Positions 37,422 through 50,330 of a stretch of DNA of 64,000 nt are shown in pieces. The position numbers and the translations under genes are program-made. The stretch spans positions 2,240,190 to 2,304,189 of the forward strand of contig CM035808.1 in the NCBI GenBank assembly GCA_020466095.1, given 5' to 3'. How positions within the stretch are numbered: position 1 is the stretch's first letter; each line of letters opens with the position of its first letter. The stretch is from Chlorops oryzae (Eukaryota > Arthropoda > Insecta > Diptera > Chloropidae). Below the pieces are notes generated by a model that was given only the letters and a program-made list of their open reading frames with translations, did not search any database and was not told the DNA's origin.

Positions 37422-38479
37422 TGGACAAAACAACACAGAACTGCACGCTCGAAGCACTTTTTGAAGGTATGTATTTGCAATTCGGTCATAAAAACGAAAA
37501 CGAAAGTGCGTCATCGCCGAGAAAAACCGAGTGACAAGCAAGTGGGTGTGATAGGTAGAGAAGCTCAGTCATTTGTATGGCTGCATCAATACGACTGGGA
37601 GTGTGTGTGGGGGTGGGCGCGTACATATATTGTTTATCCTGCTGTGCGAGTTTCCAAAAAGTCACCCGAACATTCTGGCAGAGTTGCCCTTCGGCCGACA
37701 CTGTTTCATCGCTGCGTTGAGTGATGAATCATCAGAGATTTTCAACACTTGTCTATGGAGTGCAAAAATTCATTCGTGGAAGTGTGTCTAGTCGAAGGAT
37801 ATCTACTGAAACAATGGCCTCGCTCTCTCTCTCTCTCTCTCAATCTGCTTGGATGTGTTTTTGTCAGGATGTTTGATTTTCGATGGCAGTCCAAAAATGT
37901 GGTGGTGTGGTGGCGGCACGTGGGGCTTTTCCGTGCGTTCCGGGATATTCCATCGTCGTCAATCATTCGAACGATGAAAAGTTTAAGTCGAGGCGATTAT
38001 GACAAACGATTCTTTTTATTGACTCCAAGAGATTACAAAGAAAGACGATGAGTTGACGGTGGGCTTAAAATGCTGTCGTCTTTGGAGTCTTAAAAATAGA
38101 ATTTCATTTCAAGTTTTTAAAATTTTCGTGCCGTGAAATCTGTCAAAATTAAGACATGATAATGGATAAGGGAACCTTTGGGGTTGTACTTGAAATGTAC
38201 ATATTTGAACAACAATTAGAGGACTATCAGTATTCATTCAAATCTCTCAAAAACTACCATGTTAGGGCGGGACTTGTTGAGCCACGGAGCAAGTTGGGCT
38301 ATTGCAATATCTCGAAAACTGTTCACATTATTATATAATGGAAATAAAGCATCATCCAAGCTAATAAGAATTAAATTTAAATTATTCATCCATTAGACGA
38401 AAAGCTGAACTCAACTAGCCCCGTCCTAACCTAATGTCTTCAAATAAGATCCCGCAACGTTTTAACAAAAAGCAACTTA
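37422..38479. other. Upstream flank, no gene seen
   Basis: Unique DNA, partly GC-richer (37480-38050) with a (CT)n run at 37821-37842. ORFs on both strands are short and unlike known proteins. A regulatory role is possible but not shown. Confidence 0.35.
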
Positions 38480-38936
38480 TAGGGCATTTACATATACGTT
38501 TTAGCGCTACTCGTTTAAGCTAAAACGACTAAGTCAAAACGGGGTGTTTACATATGCGCTTGTCGTTTTGTAATTTTGTGGTTATCTTTTGTTTGCTCAA
38601 CGCGTGAAATATGAGTGAATATTGTAATTTAGAATAGATGCAATTATTGAAATTGCGTTCGTTTTCTACATTGGTTGTGGAATTAACCTCATAATTTTTA
38701 AATTAGAAATTCCAATGACCATATGTTTTGCATTTTTATAGTGATGACACTAAAATTTCGATATTTTTATCAGTTATAAGCAGGATTTATCTTGTTTAGC
38801 TACTTGTTTTAAATTTAAACAGGGAAGTTTCTCGTTTTAGTTTTGTACGATAAAACGGGAAAAATCTAAGTTGTTTTAGAGCTAAAACGGGCAAAGTTGC
38901 TAAAACGTGAATAAAACGGCATATGTAAACGGCCTA
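38480..38936. mobile_element. TTA-duplicating MITE, 457 bp, copy 1
   Basis: Ends TAGGGCATTTACATAT and, inverted, TAGGCCGTTTACATAT. Exact TTA on both sides (38477-38479, 38937-38939). The interior repeats GTTTTAGC / GCTAAAACG motifs near each end. Nearly identical to 46511-46968. TTA duplication suggests PIF/Harbinger type. Confidence 0.92.
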
Positions 38937-38939
38937 TTA

Positions 38940-41900
38940 GGATGAAAAATCAAATTGCGTGAGTCCCTGTGACAGTTGGCCGGAAATTTGCCCCTATTTT
39001 ATATTTCACAAGCGTAAAATCAATTTAAATAGAGACTATAATTTCCCATGCTTTGTAAAAACTCTATCTCCGTAAAGACATTCAATCAACGGAACGAAAT
39101 AAAAGGCAAAACAAAAATTATTCCTCAAATTAAGGCGCCCTTGAAAAATAAAAATAAAAATAAAATATGTTCCCGTCACAATTTTCACAATTTTCCCACA
39201 CATAATGAAACGGCAAAAGAGCTAAAATAGTGATAGAGAGAGGGCGAGAGAGATGGAGATAGAGGAGAAATTCAAATTGCCGACTTCAAGGCTTTTCGTC
39301 ATTCCCTTAACAACGAAACTTACACCCAATCACCTCAAGCAGTGAACTAAGCCACGCTCAAAACTCGGCAACTGAATTCATTCCTCAACGAACGAACGAT
39401 GGACAGAACAACCGACCATCCGACCATCCGACCATCCGACCGCCCGACCACCGACCGTGGACGGCAAATATTTCCACATCAAAAGCATCATCAAACCAAC
39501 GAAAACCGAAGAAGACCGAACGAAGAAGAGAGGAGAAGCGAAGCGAAGAGGAGAACCGAACGACGAAAAAACTGAGGAGAAAAGAAAAAACACGAAATTT
39601 TTACAATTCCAACAAATTCCCCTCTTTATCATCGACAGTTGGTGCGGTCGAGCAGTCATTGAGGCATTCATGCCGCTCATGGCTCGACATGCTTGGGAAA
39701 ATACCAAAATAGGGAATTTCGTCGACTTGAGGTTGCGATACTTCGCTGGGACACGGAGGAACATTCAAACACGTACTCACAACACCATCTCAGTAACGTC
39801 ATTAGCTTTAATATCATTACGATCATCATAGCGCGACGGCGGCGCGGCGAAGACATACGCTTTGTGAGGGGCGCATACTGCGCTGTCATACGAGGTTGTA
39901 ACAGGGGCTATTGGATTCGATGATATTCGAACAAAATGAATCGAACTCATGTCAAAGTATTGTCGTACGGACAATTAATTCGAATATATATATATAACTG
40001 CAAAGCAGTATACGAAATGAAAACGATCAGGATATAAAACGGTTTTTAATCAAGAAAGAAAACATTATAAACTAAACAAAAGAACTTTCACTTCTGCCGG
40101 TTAAACAAAAAGGTAACTCAAAAAATAGTCTTCACAAATTTTACGATAAACGATTTAAAAAAACATCCAACACGACTCGACGCTTGCTTCTTCCCCACTA
40201 CTACTCTCCAGGTAGCATTTTTAACTTCATGATATACATTAGGAGTCATTCGGAGCCACAGGGTTGACAGTATTCACCTCCTAACTTTATGATGTAAAAA
40301 AAAATTTATGACAAAAACGTTTAGGCTTAGTAGTTATCTACGATCCATTGGACATTATAGCGCGCCCTATGACAGTCAACCTAACCGACCATAATTTTTT
40401 TTTTTTTTTTTGTGGCTATTTAAATGAGAGAGGTGCAGAGGCGGGTAAAGCAACAGTCATAATAAGTCGCTTAAAGGAAGTTTTCATTTTAAAGTCATAG
40501 GCGAATAGGCAGCAAAGCGCACCCCTTTTCCAGGGTTCCCTCCTCGGTCCGTGGTGTCTAGTTCTCGCACCCAAGCTGTTTCATAAGTTTTTTTTTTTTG
40601 TTTTTGCTTCTCAGCTTTTCGCTGCTGGTGGCTTCGCCTCATCACAACATCACATGTTACCTTCTTCCTCTTTTCATTTTTTTTTTTTTTTGGATTTGCC
40701 TTTGATTCCCGTTTCCCGCTCCCCCCGTGATGTTTATCACATTTAGAGCACAAAATCTTGAGCCGACTTCTTTTTCTCTTTCGGTTTCTTTTCCTCGTCG
40801 TTCATCGTGTCTCATTATTGTGCCTTGAAATGTGGAAGCGGCATTTCGGAAGACGGGCCGGGCCCTTCATTTATTTAGTTACGCAGATCATTCATTTTGG
40901 TATTTCGGGAGTGTTTTTGTTTTTCGAAATTAAAGGGGCGATGTTTTGATTTCGTTGTGCAGTTTGTTACCTCATTCAAGGCTCAAAGAGAAAGTATTTC
41001 ATTGCATTCGTAAGAGCAATCAAACGGATTACCGAAATACCGAATATTGTACAAAGTAAAAATAAATTTAAAAAATATAAAAAATATCAAAAAAATATAA
41101 AAAAATAAAAAATTAAAATAATCGTGAACAAAGTGCGATCATAAAATGTTCGAAAATTGCTCGAATGTGAACTGAGATCTTTTACTGCCAGAAAAATGAA
41201 GTCAAGTTAGGAAGAAAATTATTTCCGGATTTATTTCTTGTCTTTCTTTGTGTTTCTCACATTTCTGGGGGAATTTTAACCCTCATAACTACCCCCTAAG
41301 TATACCTCTGTAGAAGTGTAGAGTAGAATTTATTTACATCATTGATGCCATGAATTGTTAGAGGATATGTCCCCTAGATGTCTCCAAAGAAGTCTGAAAC
41401 TCCCTTTTAATTTAATTGAGAAATCAATTTTAACAAAAAAAAAAACCTCGTCCCATAAAAATTCTCTTACAGACTTTTCTCCCCTAAGAATCGCCCTAAA
41501 GACCAGAAATTCCACTCAATAAAAAAACCCGTCATAGGTGTACAAATCATCCGACGATTCCGACCGATTTTTTCCACTGCGCAAGACGAATTAAGTGCAG
41601 CCAAAGGCGACTTAAGAAAACACTCGAAAAATGTTTGTGGAATTTTTTCGAAATTTTTCCAAACGCATTAACAGCATGAAGCTCAATCTCAAAGCGTTGT
41701 GAGCATGATCTCTGCAATTAAGAAAGTCGAGCTTTAACAACAATAAAATCAAACTTAATTGGGATTCACTTTGCTCCTAACTAATCATAATGCTTGATTA
41801 AGAACCATTACCGATTGGTTCAATGGCTGGTTTTGGCAATGGATTGGTACTATTCCAGTTTTATGGCTTGTCATCGATGACAAAATCATCACCAATGAAG

Positions 41901-42124
41901 TGATGTGTGTTCAGGAGAATCTCCCCGTCTTAGGTGAGAATATTTCTAACCAAAAAGAGACTCCCATCTTTATTTCTTGTCATCGATGACAAAATCATCA
42001 CAATGGGAATCTGTGATATTTTCAGTTCTGGGTCATCCGTCACACATAGTGGCTTCTGTCATTAATTAGCAAATTTCCAACTGAGGACTCCCATTTAAAC
42101 CATCTCAATTTCCCGATTTTCTTT
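38940..42124. other. Upstream flank, no gene seen
   Basis: Unique AT-rich DNA with GACCATCCGACC-type short repeats (39413-39450), GAAGAG-rich sequence (39500-39590) and (AT)n at 39986-39996. CTTGTCATCGATGACAAAAT appears twice (41867 and 41977). No supported coding region. Confidence 0.4.
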
Positions 42125-43282
42125 CCCCGTGACAGAGTGGCTTCCTTCACACACACACACACAATACTAGGGGAACGGGACCTGCATGGAAAAGCACCAA
42201 AAGTTTTTCCCAACATCTTCCACAATGAAGAATATTTCGATTTAAATAAAATCAAAAATCAGAATTCAGTTTCAGCCGCAAACTTTGGTTTTAGTTTTAA
42301 CTTTCGAAACTCTCGGCATCAACTTCGAGTTAACCCGAATGAGTGCGTCACATGTATGCAACTGGCAACTTAAAGCTGGCAACTGCCAACTTCCAACTCC
42401 CAACTTATGGCTCCTTGGTTTGTTTTTGACCTTTTGATAACCTTGCCGTTAAGCAAACAAAAAAATGTAAACAAACCATGCAACGTCGTCCCCTCGGAAC
42501 AAAAACAAACAAACCGACACATTCTCCTCGCACTGCGAGCAAGTTGAAATAGAAGAAGAGAAAAAAAAAACGAAGAAGGGGTAGAATCCTTCAAACTTAA
42601 GACTTTCCGAAATCGTGGAGAAGCCAAAGTCTGGCGAGTGTGGAAAGGAAAAAAAAAAAAAAGAACAAACCGTAGACGAGTGAACTTAGCTGCGCTTGAG
42701 ATGCAAACTTGCCAAAATCTTCTGGCATCAACGAAGGAATCGACGTACGACGGAGAATGTTCGGTCATATTTGGATTGCTGCCAAGTACCTACGTCTTGG
42801 AAAAACATATTCTTTGGCTCAAATCTTAAAGACTTTTTTATGTGAAAATGACAAAAGGTTGCAGGAAAAAGATGCCTTTAATAAACAAGCAAGGTAGGTA
42901 AATAGGCAATTTTTTTTTGCCTTGGAATGGAAACAAGAAAATTTGCTGGGTTTATTTAGCCAAGAAAAGATTGACAAAAAGAATAAGATGGAATGAACAA
43001 ATGACAGCTTGGGGGGTTTTTTTTTTGCATAATTTACAAAAATTATATTTTAAATATTATAGCTTCGTGGGAATGATTGTTTAAATCATGGATGGGTAGA
43101 CGACTATGCATTTGGGAATTATTTAATATTTATTTAATTTTTTTTTTATTACTCTACTCTAGGCTTTAACCCACAAAATTAAATATCGTAAATTTTTTCT
43201 TGTTTTTTCTTTCCTACTCCTCGCATTTCGGAGGCGTTTTGAATCAAAACAAACACCCTCTGCACACGCCCACTTTTATTCT
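42125..43282. other. Upstream flank, no gene seen
   Basis: (CA)n at 42150-42163; GCAACTGCCAACTTCCAACT-type repeats at 42358-42405. A minus ORF at 42370-42768 is low in recognisable features. Confidence 0.35.
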
Positions 43283-43558
43283 CAACGATTTCTTCATCCA
43301 ATTAGTTCAAACTTCCTACAAATTTAATGACTCCTCAAATAATAAAGTGGACAGCACTTTTCACAGTAATAACAAATATTTTGGGACGGTCCCAGCGCAT
43401 TTTCAATAAATTTCTTTAACCCTTTCAACGATTTCTTCATCCAATTAGTTCAAACTTCCACAAACTTCCTCAAATAATAAAGTGGACAGCACTTTTCACA
43501 GTAATAACAAATATTTAGGGACGGTCCCAGCGCATTTTCAATAAATTTCTTTAACCCT
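43283..43558. repeat. Tandem duplication of a ~137 bp unit
   Basis: Two copies (about 43283-43422 and 43425-43558) of CAACGATTTCTTCATCCAAT, AAGTGGACAGCACTTTTCAC and GGGACGGTCCCAGCGCATTT. The second copy lacks a short piece after CAAACTTCC. Each ends at TTTAACCCTTTC, the start of a piggyBac-like end. Confidence 0.92.
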
Positions 43559-43995
43559 TTCACATTCCCATGGAATAATATTCAAAATTTTCAAAAATCT
43601 CAAAAAACAAGTAAAACTATTATTTCTCGGGATCATAAATTCTTATATTACCTTTCACACCCACTGGGATACGCATATCGCAATTAAATGTTCAAAATAC
43701 AATTATATCTTTCAATTTTAGATTCTTTAAAGATCGCGATAGCGCTTATATTTATCAAAATTGAATTTAATATCATTAATTTGTGTATAAGTCATTATAA
43801 TTTGATACTTCATGGCGAAAATTTGTCTTAGTGGCAGATTTTATCCCAGGGATGAAATATATTTTTTAAGTACTTTTTCGTAGATTTGATTATAAAATCT
43901 ACCAAAAAAGTTAAATAAAGGTTACTCCTAAACATTTGATATTTATGGACATATTTTGGGATTGTCAAAGTGTAGTTTTGGAGTGAAAGGGTTAA
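43551..43995. mobile_element. piggyBac-like MITE, 445 bp including TTAA flanks
   Basis: TTAA CCCTTTCACATTCCC left and TTTTGGAGTGAAAGGG TTAA right. TTAA on both sides. Interior without transposase-length ORF. Confidence 0.75.
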
Positions 43996-45393
43996 AAAAA
44001 AATTTTTTTTCTTCATTTTTAGGTAAATAAGTACTTGTTTATGCCGACGTCGTCCTTACAAGCAACAATGCGCAGACATTCAACTAAACGTCTGAGGATT
44101 TGTTTCTCTTTTTTGAAATTCCTTCCCTTCTATTCACATTTCCCCCTCTCATTACGCAAGACGAAATAAATACTTTCAAGGGATTTAATGAGCGGTTCGA
44201 TTACAATCGAACCGGATTGCCGGATAGACAATTAAAAAAAAAAAAAAAAAATCAGTTTAAGCGGTTAAATTGAAATGAACCTTCAAACCGTTAATTAAAA
44301 TCTCTAAAAGTCTTACGCAATTTCTCCTTACATGCGAATAAGTGATTAAAAATAAACAATAAAATCCCACTATCAAAACTTTTAGCTCAGCTTAATTATT
44401 GGCTTGGCTTGAACGTCATTGAAATGTTTTGTTTTTTGTTTTTTGTTTTGAAATATGAAATGAAACTCTTGTTAAGGGGCGTTTCGACTGGACGAGCTCT
44501 GAATATGGTAACACTGTGCATCTAAGCATCTGTGTGCCTCTGTGTGTGTGCGTGAGTTGACCAAACAAACGACAGATCTATATGCGGTATATAAAATATA
44601 TTCATAGCCAATGCCCCCAGAAGCCAACCAACAGCTACCGAATAATTTTTTCATGCAGCTGCGTCCAAACAAAATTTATTCACAGAAAACTTGGAGTCCC
44701 TCCCTCCGCCTCTATCGATGAAATGCTTCTGCCATTCCCATATGACTGCTTCTTTACTCTTTCTCTACTATTTCAAAATCTTTTTTCAATTCCTTTTTCT
44801 ATTCTATTTCGTATTATTATTCATTTTGATTTCACATTTCCGATGCACTTCTTTCTCCATTGCGTTCGCTTCGCCGTCATCAAGGCGAAAAACGTTGGCA
44901 CATCTTATGGTGTCTAGTAGGAAATTGAGTCGTTGTTGGTAACTCAGGCCACCACTGCATCACGCCACTTCCCTTCGGCATTAGTAATATGTGTTTATCA
45001 TGCGATTTAAGCACCTTCAATTACGATGAGTGGCAGCGACGGCGCGACCAGCCACGCCACTATCAATTATAGGCCTCAGAATGATGTTCATCGAGAGAAG
45101 AGAGAAGAGGAGAGTGCGAGCGAGCGTAAATCTGGTAGTGAGCACTTACAAATTGTTAACTCCTTTTATTGCCACCTTGTTTTTGTGCTAATAAGCGTAA
45201 TCGGAGGTATTAGGAGCTATGAACCAAAAAGAATAAAAACGAAGGAAGCGAAGTGAAGGCGTTTTTTTTTAAGAATGAAAATACAACTTGTTATTTCCCC
45301 GGGCCGCTACTCAACGAAAGGGTCTATAAGAGCAGAGGAGCTGCCACTTAGTCACACTTTATAGAAATATTTCCAGCTGTTACCGTTTACTTG
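43996..45393. other. Upstream flank, no gene seen
   Basis: Unique DNA, somewhat GC-richer at 44880-45130. A 111-codon ORF at 44582-44917 overlaps an equally open frame and has no recognisable domain. Confidence 0.35.
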
Positions 45394-45470
45394 TGGCTCT
45401 GGGATAGCGTAGGGGATGCTTCCTATGCTCTTGATGCCAGAGTCCGAGGTTCGATTCCCGGCACAGGCGA
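45394..45470 (+). mobile_element. tRNA-like sequence, probably a SINE head
   Basis: GGATAGCGTAGGGGATG resembles an A box and CCGAGGTTCGATTCCCGG is an almost perfect B box / T arm. I cannot fold a full acceptor stem, so I do not call a functional tRNA. Its head differs from the SINE at 34670 and 63761. Confidence 0.5.
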
Positions 45471-46510
45471 AACGCGGCTAACGCTGAACTGACGCTAAAA
45501 CCTTATTTAAATTTCAGTAGCCAATGAGAGTCAAGCACATGAACAGCATCCCTCCACGATGACATGTCCTCCAAGATGACATGCATGACAATGTCACCTA
45601 TATGTCATCGATGACATCATTGGTGACTTTGTCATGAAGGAGATAATTTTTCGCTGGGAAGACATATACACTCACACAAACACAAGAAAACCTCCTTGGT
45701 ATCACAATGGGCCGATTAACGGCCTAAGTGGCAGCCACTTAACCTACCGACCGTTTACTTGGTACTATTGTCAGGGAGCCCGAAAACTTTCCAGGGGACC
45801 TGAGTTGTTTTAATAACTCTTTTTCGTAATTCTTAATGGGACAGGAAGGAAGAATTTCTCTTCGGGAAAGAAATTCCTCTGTACGGACGTGAATAATAAG
45901 TATTAAAACTGAAGGAAAAAAGTCTAATAACATCTTTAGTTAATTCACTTTTTTGGAAATTATTGATAGAGTGTTGCCAGATTGAAGGATATTTCTCATT
46001 TTGGGGGATTTTTTCCATTTAATTTTTAACCAAAAACCGCTCCATAGACTACAATTAAACATTTTTAACAATAAAAGTGGAAAATGAGTGGCCCAAAAAA
46101 AAAATTAAAAATTGGGAACTTTTTATTACAATTTTTTTTATAGAACAGAGGACAAAGGAAAGGCAGCAGCACTGTCTTTATCTAAGTTTTCGGAAGGCTG
46201 TGGTACCTTTAAGAGTTCGATTCTTCAGACAACGAGGGCATCCGAAACAGTGTTGGATTGATACAAAAAATATTGGATCTCGAGGCTATAGGACTTGACA
46301 TACCTCGGATGATGCAACCGACAGAACGAAATGGAGGAACTGGTCGCATTTTGCGGACCCCAGGATAGGTCGCAAGAAGAACAGGAAAAAGATTCTTCAG
46401 ACATGAAAAACATTTTCACGTAAAACGAAAACTTTTTCCTCTGAAATGTTTTACATTTTGATAGAAAATTGTGCAATTTGAAAAGGTGGCAACAATGTCA
46501 CGTACTTTTA
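45471..46510. other. Upstream flank with ATGACA-type motifs
   Basis: GATGACAT and its inverse are repeated at 45559-45625. AGAGTGTTGCCAGATTGAAG at 45969 resembles a hAT-type end. No gene seen. Confidence 0.4.
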
Positions 46511-46968
46511 TATGGCATTTACATATATGTTTTAGCGCTACTCGTTTAAGCTAAAACGACTAAGTCAAAACGGGGTGTTTACATATGCGCATGTCGTTTT
46601 GTAATTTTGTGGTTCTCTTTTGTTTGCTCAACGCGTGAAATATGAGTGAATATTGTAATTTAGAATAGATGCAATTATTGAAATTGTGTTCGTTTTCTAC
46701 ATTGGTTGGGGAAACAACCTCAAATTTTTTCAAAATAGGAATTTCAATTACCATATGTTTTGCATTTTTATAGTGATGACACTCAGATTTCGATATTTTT
46801 ATCAGTTATAAGCAGGATTTATCTTGTTTAGCTACTTGTTTTAAATTAAAACAGGAAAGTTTCGCGTTTTAGTTTTGTACGATAAAACGGGAAAAATCTA
46901 AATTGTTTTAGTGATAAAACGGGCAAAGTAGCTAAAACGCGAATAAAACGGCATATGTAAACGGCCTA
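46511..46968. mobile_element. TTA-duplicating MITE, 458 bp, copy 2
   Basis: Same family as 38480-38936 with the same ends and exact TTA on both sides (46508-46510, 46969-46971). Differences are mostly single substitutions, so both copies spread recently. Confidence 0.92.
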
Positions 46969-46971
46969 TTA

Positions 46972-47947
46972 TGGACTTTTTCAAACAGAATTTAGTCTTT
47001 TGAGATCCATTCGAACACGAAAATCATCGACATCGGGTACAATAGTCCATGGCTGAAAGATGATAAAAAAGGAGGAAAAACAATTTGTTCGAAAGAAAAA
47101 TTAATAGTCGATGGGTTAAGAACATCTCAAACAAGTGTATCGAATGGGAGGGCAATTAATCAATTAAAAAATTGAATCATCTTCAAACGATCGTCTTTCA
47201 ATTTTAGGGGCCCTCGCGTCTACGATCCAAAGCATATCTACAAAATTCCGAATCTTCAAAAAGATTTAAAAAAAAAAAAAAATGGCTAAATTTTGAATGT
47301 TGCCAAGCGAGTTAGATCTCTAATGCCGCAGGGTCCAATAAACTAAATCTGTTGACGGATTCCTGCCGCTTCCGCCACGCGTTCCTCTCATGAAATCGAT
47401 GATTTTTTTTTTTTTTTTTTGTTGGCTGCCGACTGCAATCAATCGCCAATTGAACACATTTGCCAATTTGTGGCAGAGCAGAAAAAATCGAAAATATTTC
47501 TACGCCGGCTACCGTGTGTGGTGCCAACAAAAAACAACAACAACGACGGTGAATGGTAACCAAGCTGGCAGCCAACAACACACCCACTTAATCGGCGTTT
47601 ACAATCTGCTTTTTATATGATCATTGTTGTTGTTGTTGCTATATTCTGGCCGTTGGTTGTTGGTGTTTGTGTCGAAGCCGTCGTGTGCCGCAAGGTATTT
47701 CGGTTGTTGTGTTTGATGTTGCGCTTACTGTCGGCCAACAGCGTCGTGCGTTCGTTCGACTCTCTTTTCTTTTCTTTTATTTTTTCGTTTTGTTGCCTCT
47801 CTCATTCCAAATGATTCTATCGTTCTATGCTTGCTGCTGCTGCCAACTGCTGCGGCGTTATTGGCAGCTGCGGTTTCGGGTCGTTCAGCTGTCGACGCCG
47901 ACGCCGCCGTCGCCGCCGCCACCAAAGCAGATGAATTTTTGGCGCTC
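46972..47947. other. Upstream flank, GC-rich at the right
   Basis: From about 47400 the sequence turns into CAA/GTT repeats and GCCGCC-type runs (47898-47926), as seen near fly promoters. No ORF is convincing. Confidence 0.35.
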
Positions 47948-48124
47948 AGTAGCGCTCGTGCAGCAACCGAGAGACGAGACTGACGTTCGTTCTGTTGGTC
48001 ATTGTGTTCATTTCTTGTTTGCGTTGTTGTTGTTCTTATTGATGCTTGTTGGTTGTTGTTTGTGTAGGATTATTGATGAATTTTGATTTGCATTTTATTT
48101 ATGTTTGCATTTTGCTTTGGGTAG
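47948..48124 (+). promoter_or_regulatory. Candidate transcription start and non-coding first exon, plus strand
   Basis: An Initiator-like TCAGT (A at 47948) follows GC-rich DNA. The next ~175 bp has no early conserved ORF and ends TGGGTAG|GTGAGTCG, a strong donor-like site with GT at 48125. This could be a 5' UTR exon of a gene diverging from wge. I see no DPE at the right spacing and no coding exon downstream, so this is weak. Confidence 0.22.
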
Positions 48125-48894
48125 GTGAGTCGACAGCGATTTAGGAAAAGAGCTGAGCTACTGTGTAATTTTTTTTTTTTTTGCTGGAATTTTGATTTTT
48201 TTTTTATAAAACAAAAACGGCTTTTGAGCATTACTTTTTTTTATGCATTTTTTCTACCGCCGGGGTTTTGGGCGCAGGCAATTTTTCACCTGCCATTTAT
48301 GACAGTCTCCGGACACCGGAGTTCAAGGCATTCTCGAATACACGTTCGTAATTGTGTAGGCTTTGGTTGGTTAGGAAGTCAAGGTTGAGAGCTTTTATTT
48401 TGAGCTTCATTATTTACTTTGAACTTTTGTCGTTATTGTTGTTGCGGTTTTTTTGAATGAACTTTTGGGTTCGAAAAGAGGATTTTCGACATGTTTTAAC
48501 GAGTGGTGGTGGTGGGGCTTTTGGGTTTTGCACTCTTTTCTCAAGTGTTTTTATAATGGTGAAGATTATTTTCAACAGATACATAACTAAGTTGCCAATT
48601 TACATAAAAAGAAATCTTACATGCCAGTGCTGCCAACACTTTGGCACAACTTTTCCCCCAGAGACAATTAAATAAATCACTTTTTTTTTCATTTAATAAA
48701 ATCCCAAATGGAATCTCTTTTATACTCTCTCTGAAGCAGACTTGTGCAGGGCCGAATAATGTCCACTTAACAGAGGGAAAATACTTGGGGAAACAGGAAC
48801 ACTAGAGTATTCCCAAAAAGAGGTCACTTTAAGCGGGATGTCCTTAAGCAGAGAGTAAACAGTAGGTACTATTACGGTAAAGTTTATTCATATA
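48125..48894. other. Flank, no feature seen
   Basis: AT-rich with T runs at 48172 and 48193. TGCCAGTGCTGCCAACACTT at 48622 is hAT-end-like but unpaired. Confidence 0.35.
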
Positions 48895-49758
48895 CAGTGA
48901 ACTCTCGAAAACTCGAACACCCACAAATCAAAATACGTTTGTTGACATGTGATCATCCCTGTGTACACACGCTCATGTATTTGCCTGTCTTTCTCTTATT
49001 TTGTTTTGGTTGGGCAAGATCCACCGTTAGTTTCGCAAAATTTTTGTGAATCTTTCCACGTTGTTTACGTAGAGCAGTGCGAAACCATTCATGATATGAA
49101 ATAGCCCAGCAGGACAAGTCACGGTGAAACAATCTATGATTTCAGCATGACATTAGAGCCGCAACTCTTCCTGACTTTACACCAACTTTCTAATGAAAAT
49201 TACACATAAGCGGCCGTCATAAAAGAACATGTCACGAGTTGGTCATTGAAATTGGAGTAGATATGTATTTTAACTTGAAATGAAAGTAAACAACATCCTG
49301 TCTCGATAACAATGCCATTGGCATTGCGATGAATAACAGCTTCTCCCGATGACAATATCATTACAATTGAGAAATAATCATTTTTCTTCTTGATCTCCAC
49401 GGTGAAAAAATTAATGAATTTGTCCTTTATGCTAAAAAGTCCGGCTGGGTATTGTAGGAGTGTTGACATTGCGTTGGCAGCGATTTAAAGCCGTTATGAC
49501 GCGTGTTTGAAAAACCGAGAAATGCTCATCACTGATTGACAGCTTTCATTGTCACACAAGTTTTTGCACGGTAAATTGCGGTAAAAGTTAAAAAGTTTAA
49601 GTATATTAAAATTTTCTATCAATATGCGAGTAAAGACTGAATTTAAGATAAAAAAAACGCATAAATAAATAAAAAATATATGGCGTTCCAAAACTCGAAC
49701 AATTCGTTAACTTGAACAGTGCCGGTTTTATTCAGTTCGAGTTTTCGAGAGTTTACTG
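48895..49758. mobile_element. Pogo-like non-autonomous element, 864 bp
   Basis: Ends CAGTGAACTCTCGAAAACTC and GAGTTTTCGAGAGTTTACTG are inverted over ~25 bp, with TA on both sides (48893-48894, 49759-49760). A second ACTCGAACA motif lies just inside the right end. Ends and TA duplication fit the pogo branch of Tc1/mariner. No DDE transposase ORF is visible. Confidence 0.82.
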
Positions 49759-49764
49759 TATAGC

Positions 49765-50036
49765 CCAGATTTTGATATTCTTGACACTTGAATGGGGGAC
49801 ACACTTAGCCCCACATAATTGTAACGATCGATATCAATGTTATAAGCAATAAATACTATAAATCGTTTAAATTATATGAAAGAACAATTTTTTCCTAATG
49901 CGTTAATGGGTTAAAGATTGTAAATAAATAAAAATCTCAGTGTTTTCACAGTTTGAGGTTGGTTGAACCTGATTTTATCACCAGAAAAAGAAGGAAGAAT
50001 TTTGAAATTTTTATTTTGGAACAAATGGGTTAATAT
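49765..50036 (+). repeat. Dispersed repeat, copy present inverted at 56571-57065
   Basis: Includes ATCAATGTTATAAGCAATAA, GCGTTAATGGG TTAA (piggyBac-like end) and GTTGGTTGAACCTGATTTTA, all found reverse-complemented at 56571-57065. This copy has an uninterrupted TTATGTGGGGCTAAG site (complement), the empty site of the element at 56795. Confidence 0.88.
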
Positions 50037-50330
50037 TAGATATAAAAAAGAACATAAAAGGAAGAAAAAAAATTACAAAAACATTTTTCAAGTATTAAAG
50101 GCGAGTACGAAGATTGGAGCAGTTGTCAAGAGTGGGTTAGGATATAACATTTTAAACTAGAGTGTCTTGAATAATTCACCAACGAAAACGGATTATTTTC
50201 TGCATTTAGGGCTTTGTTAATTTTATTTAATAATTCTCAAACTTTGGACATTTACCGGTCTAGGTAACAGGGCTAAAGTGTTATGTTGTACATTTTGTTG
50301 TACGAAAGTGGCAGCTCTGCCTTAGGCCAC
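50037..50330. other. Flank, no feature seen
   Basis: AT-rich, no repeat partner identified. Confidence 0.35.

Noticed and set aside
48895..49758. Autonomous pogo transposase gene
   Set aside because: Ends fit pogo, but no ORF of transposase length or DDE motif is present; the longest ORF is under 100 codons.
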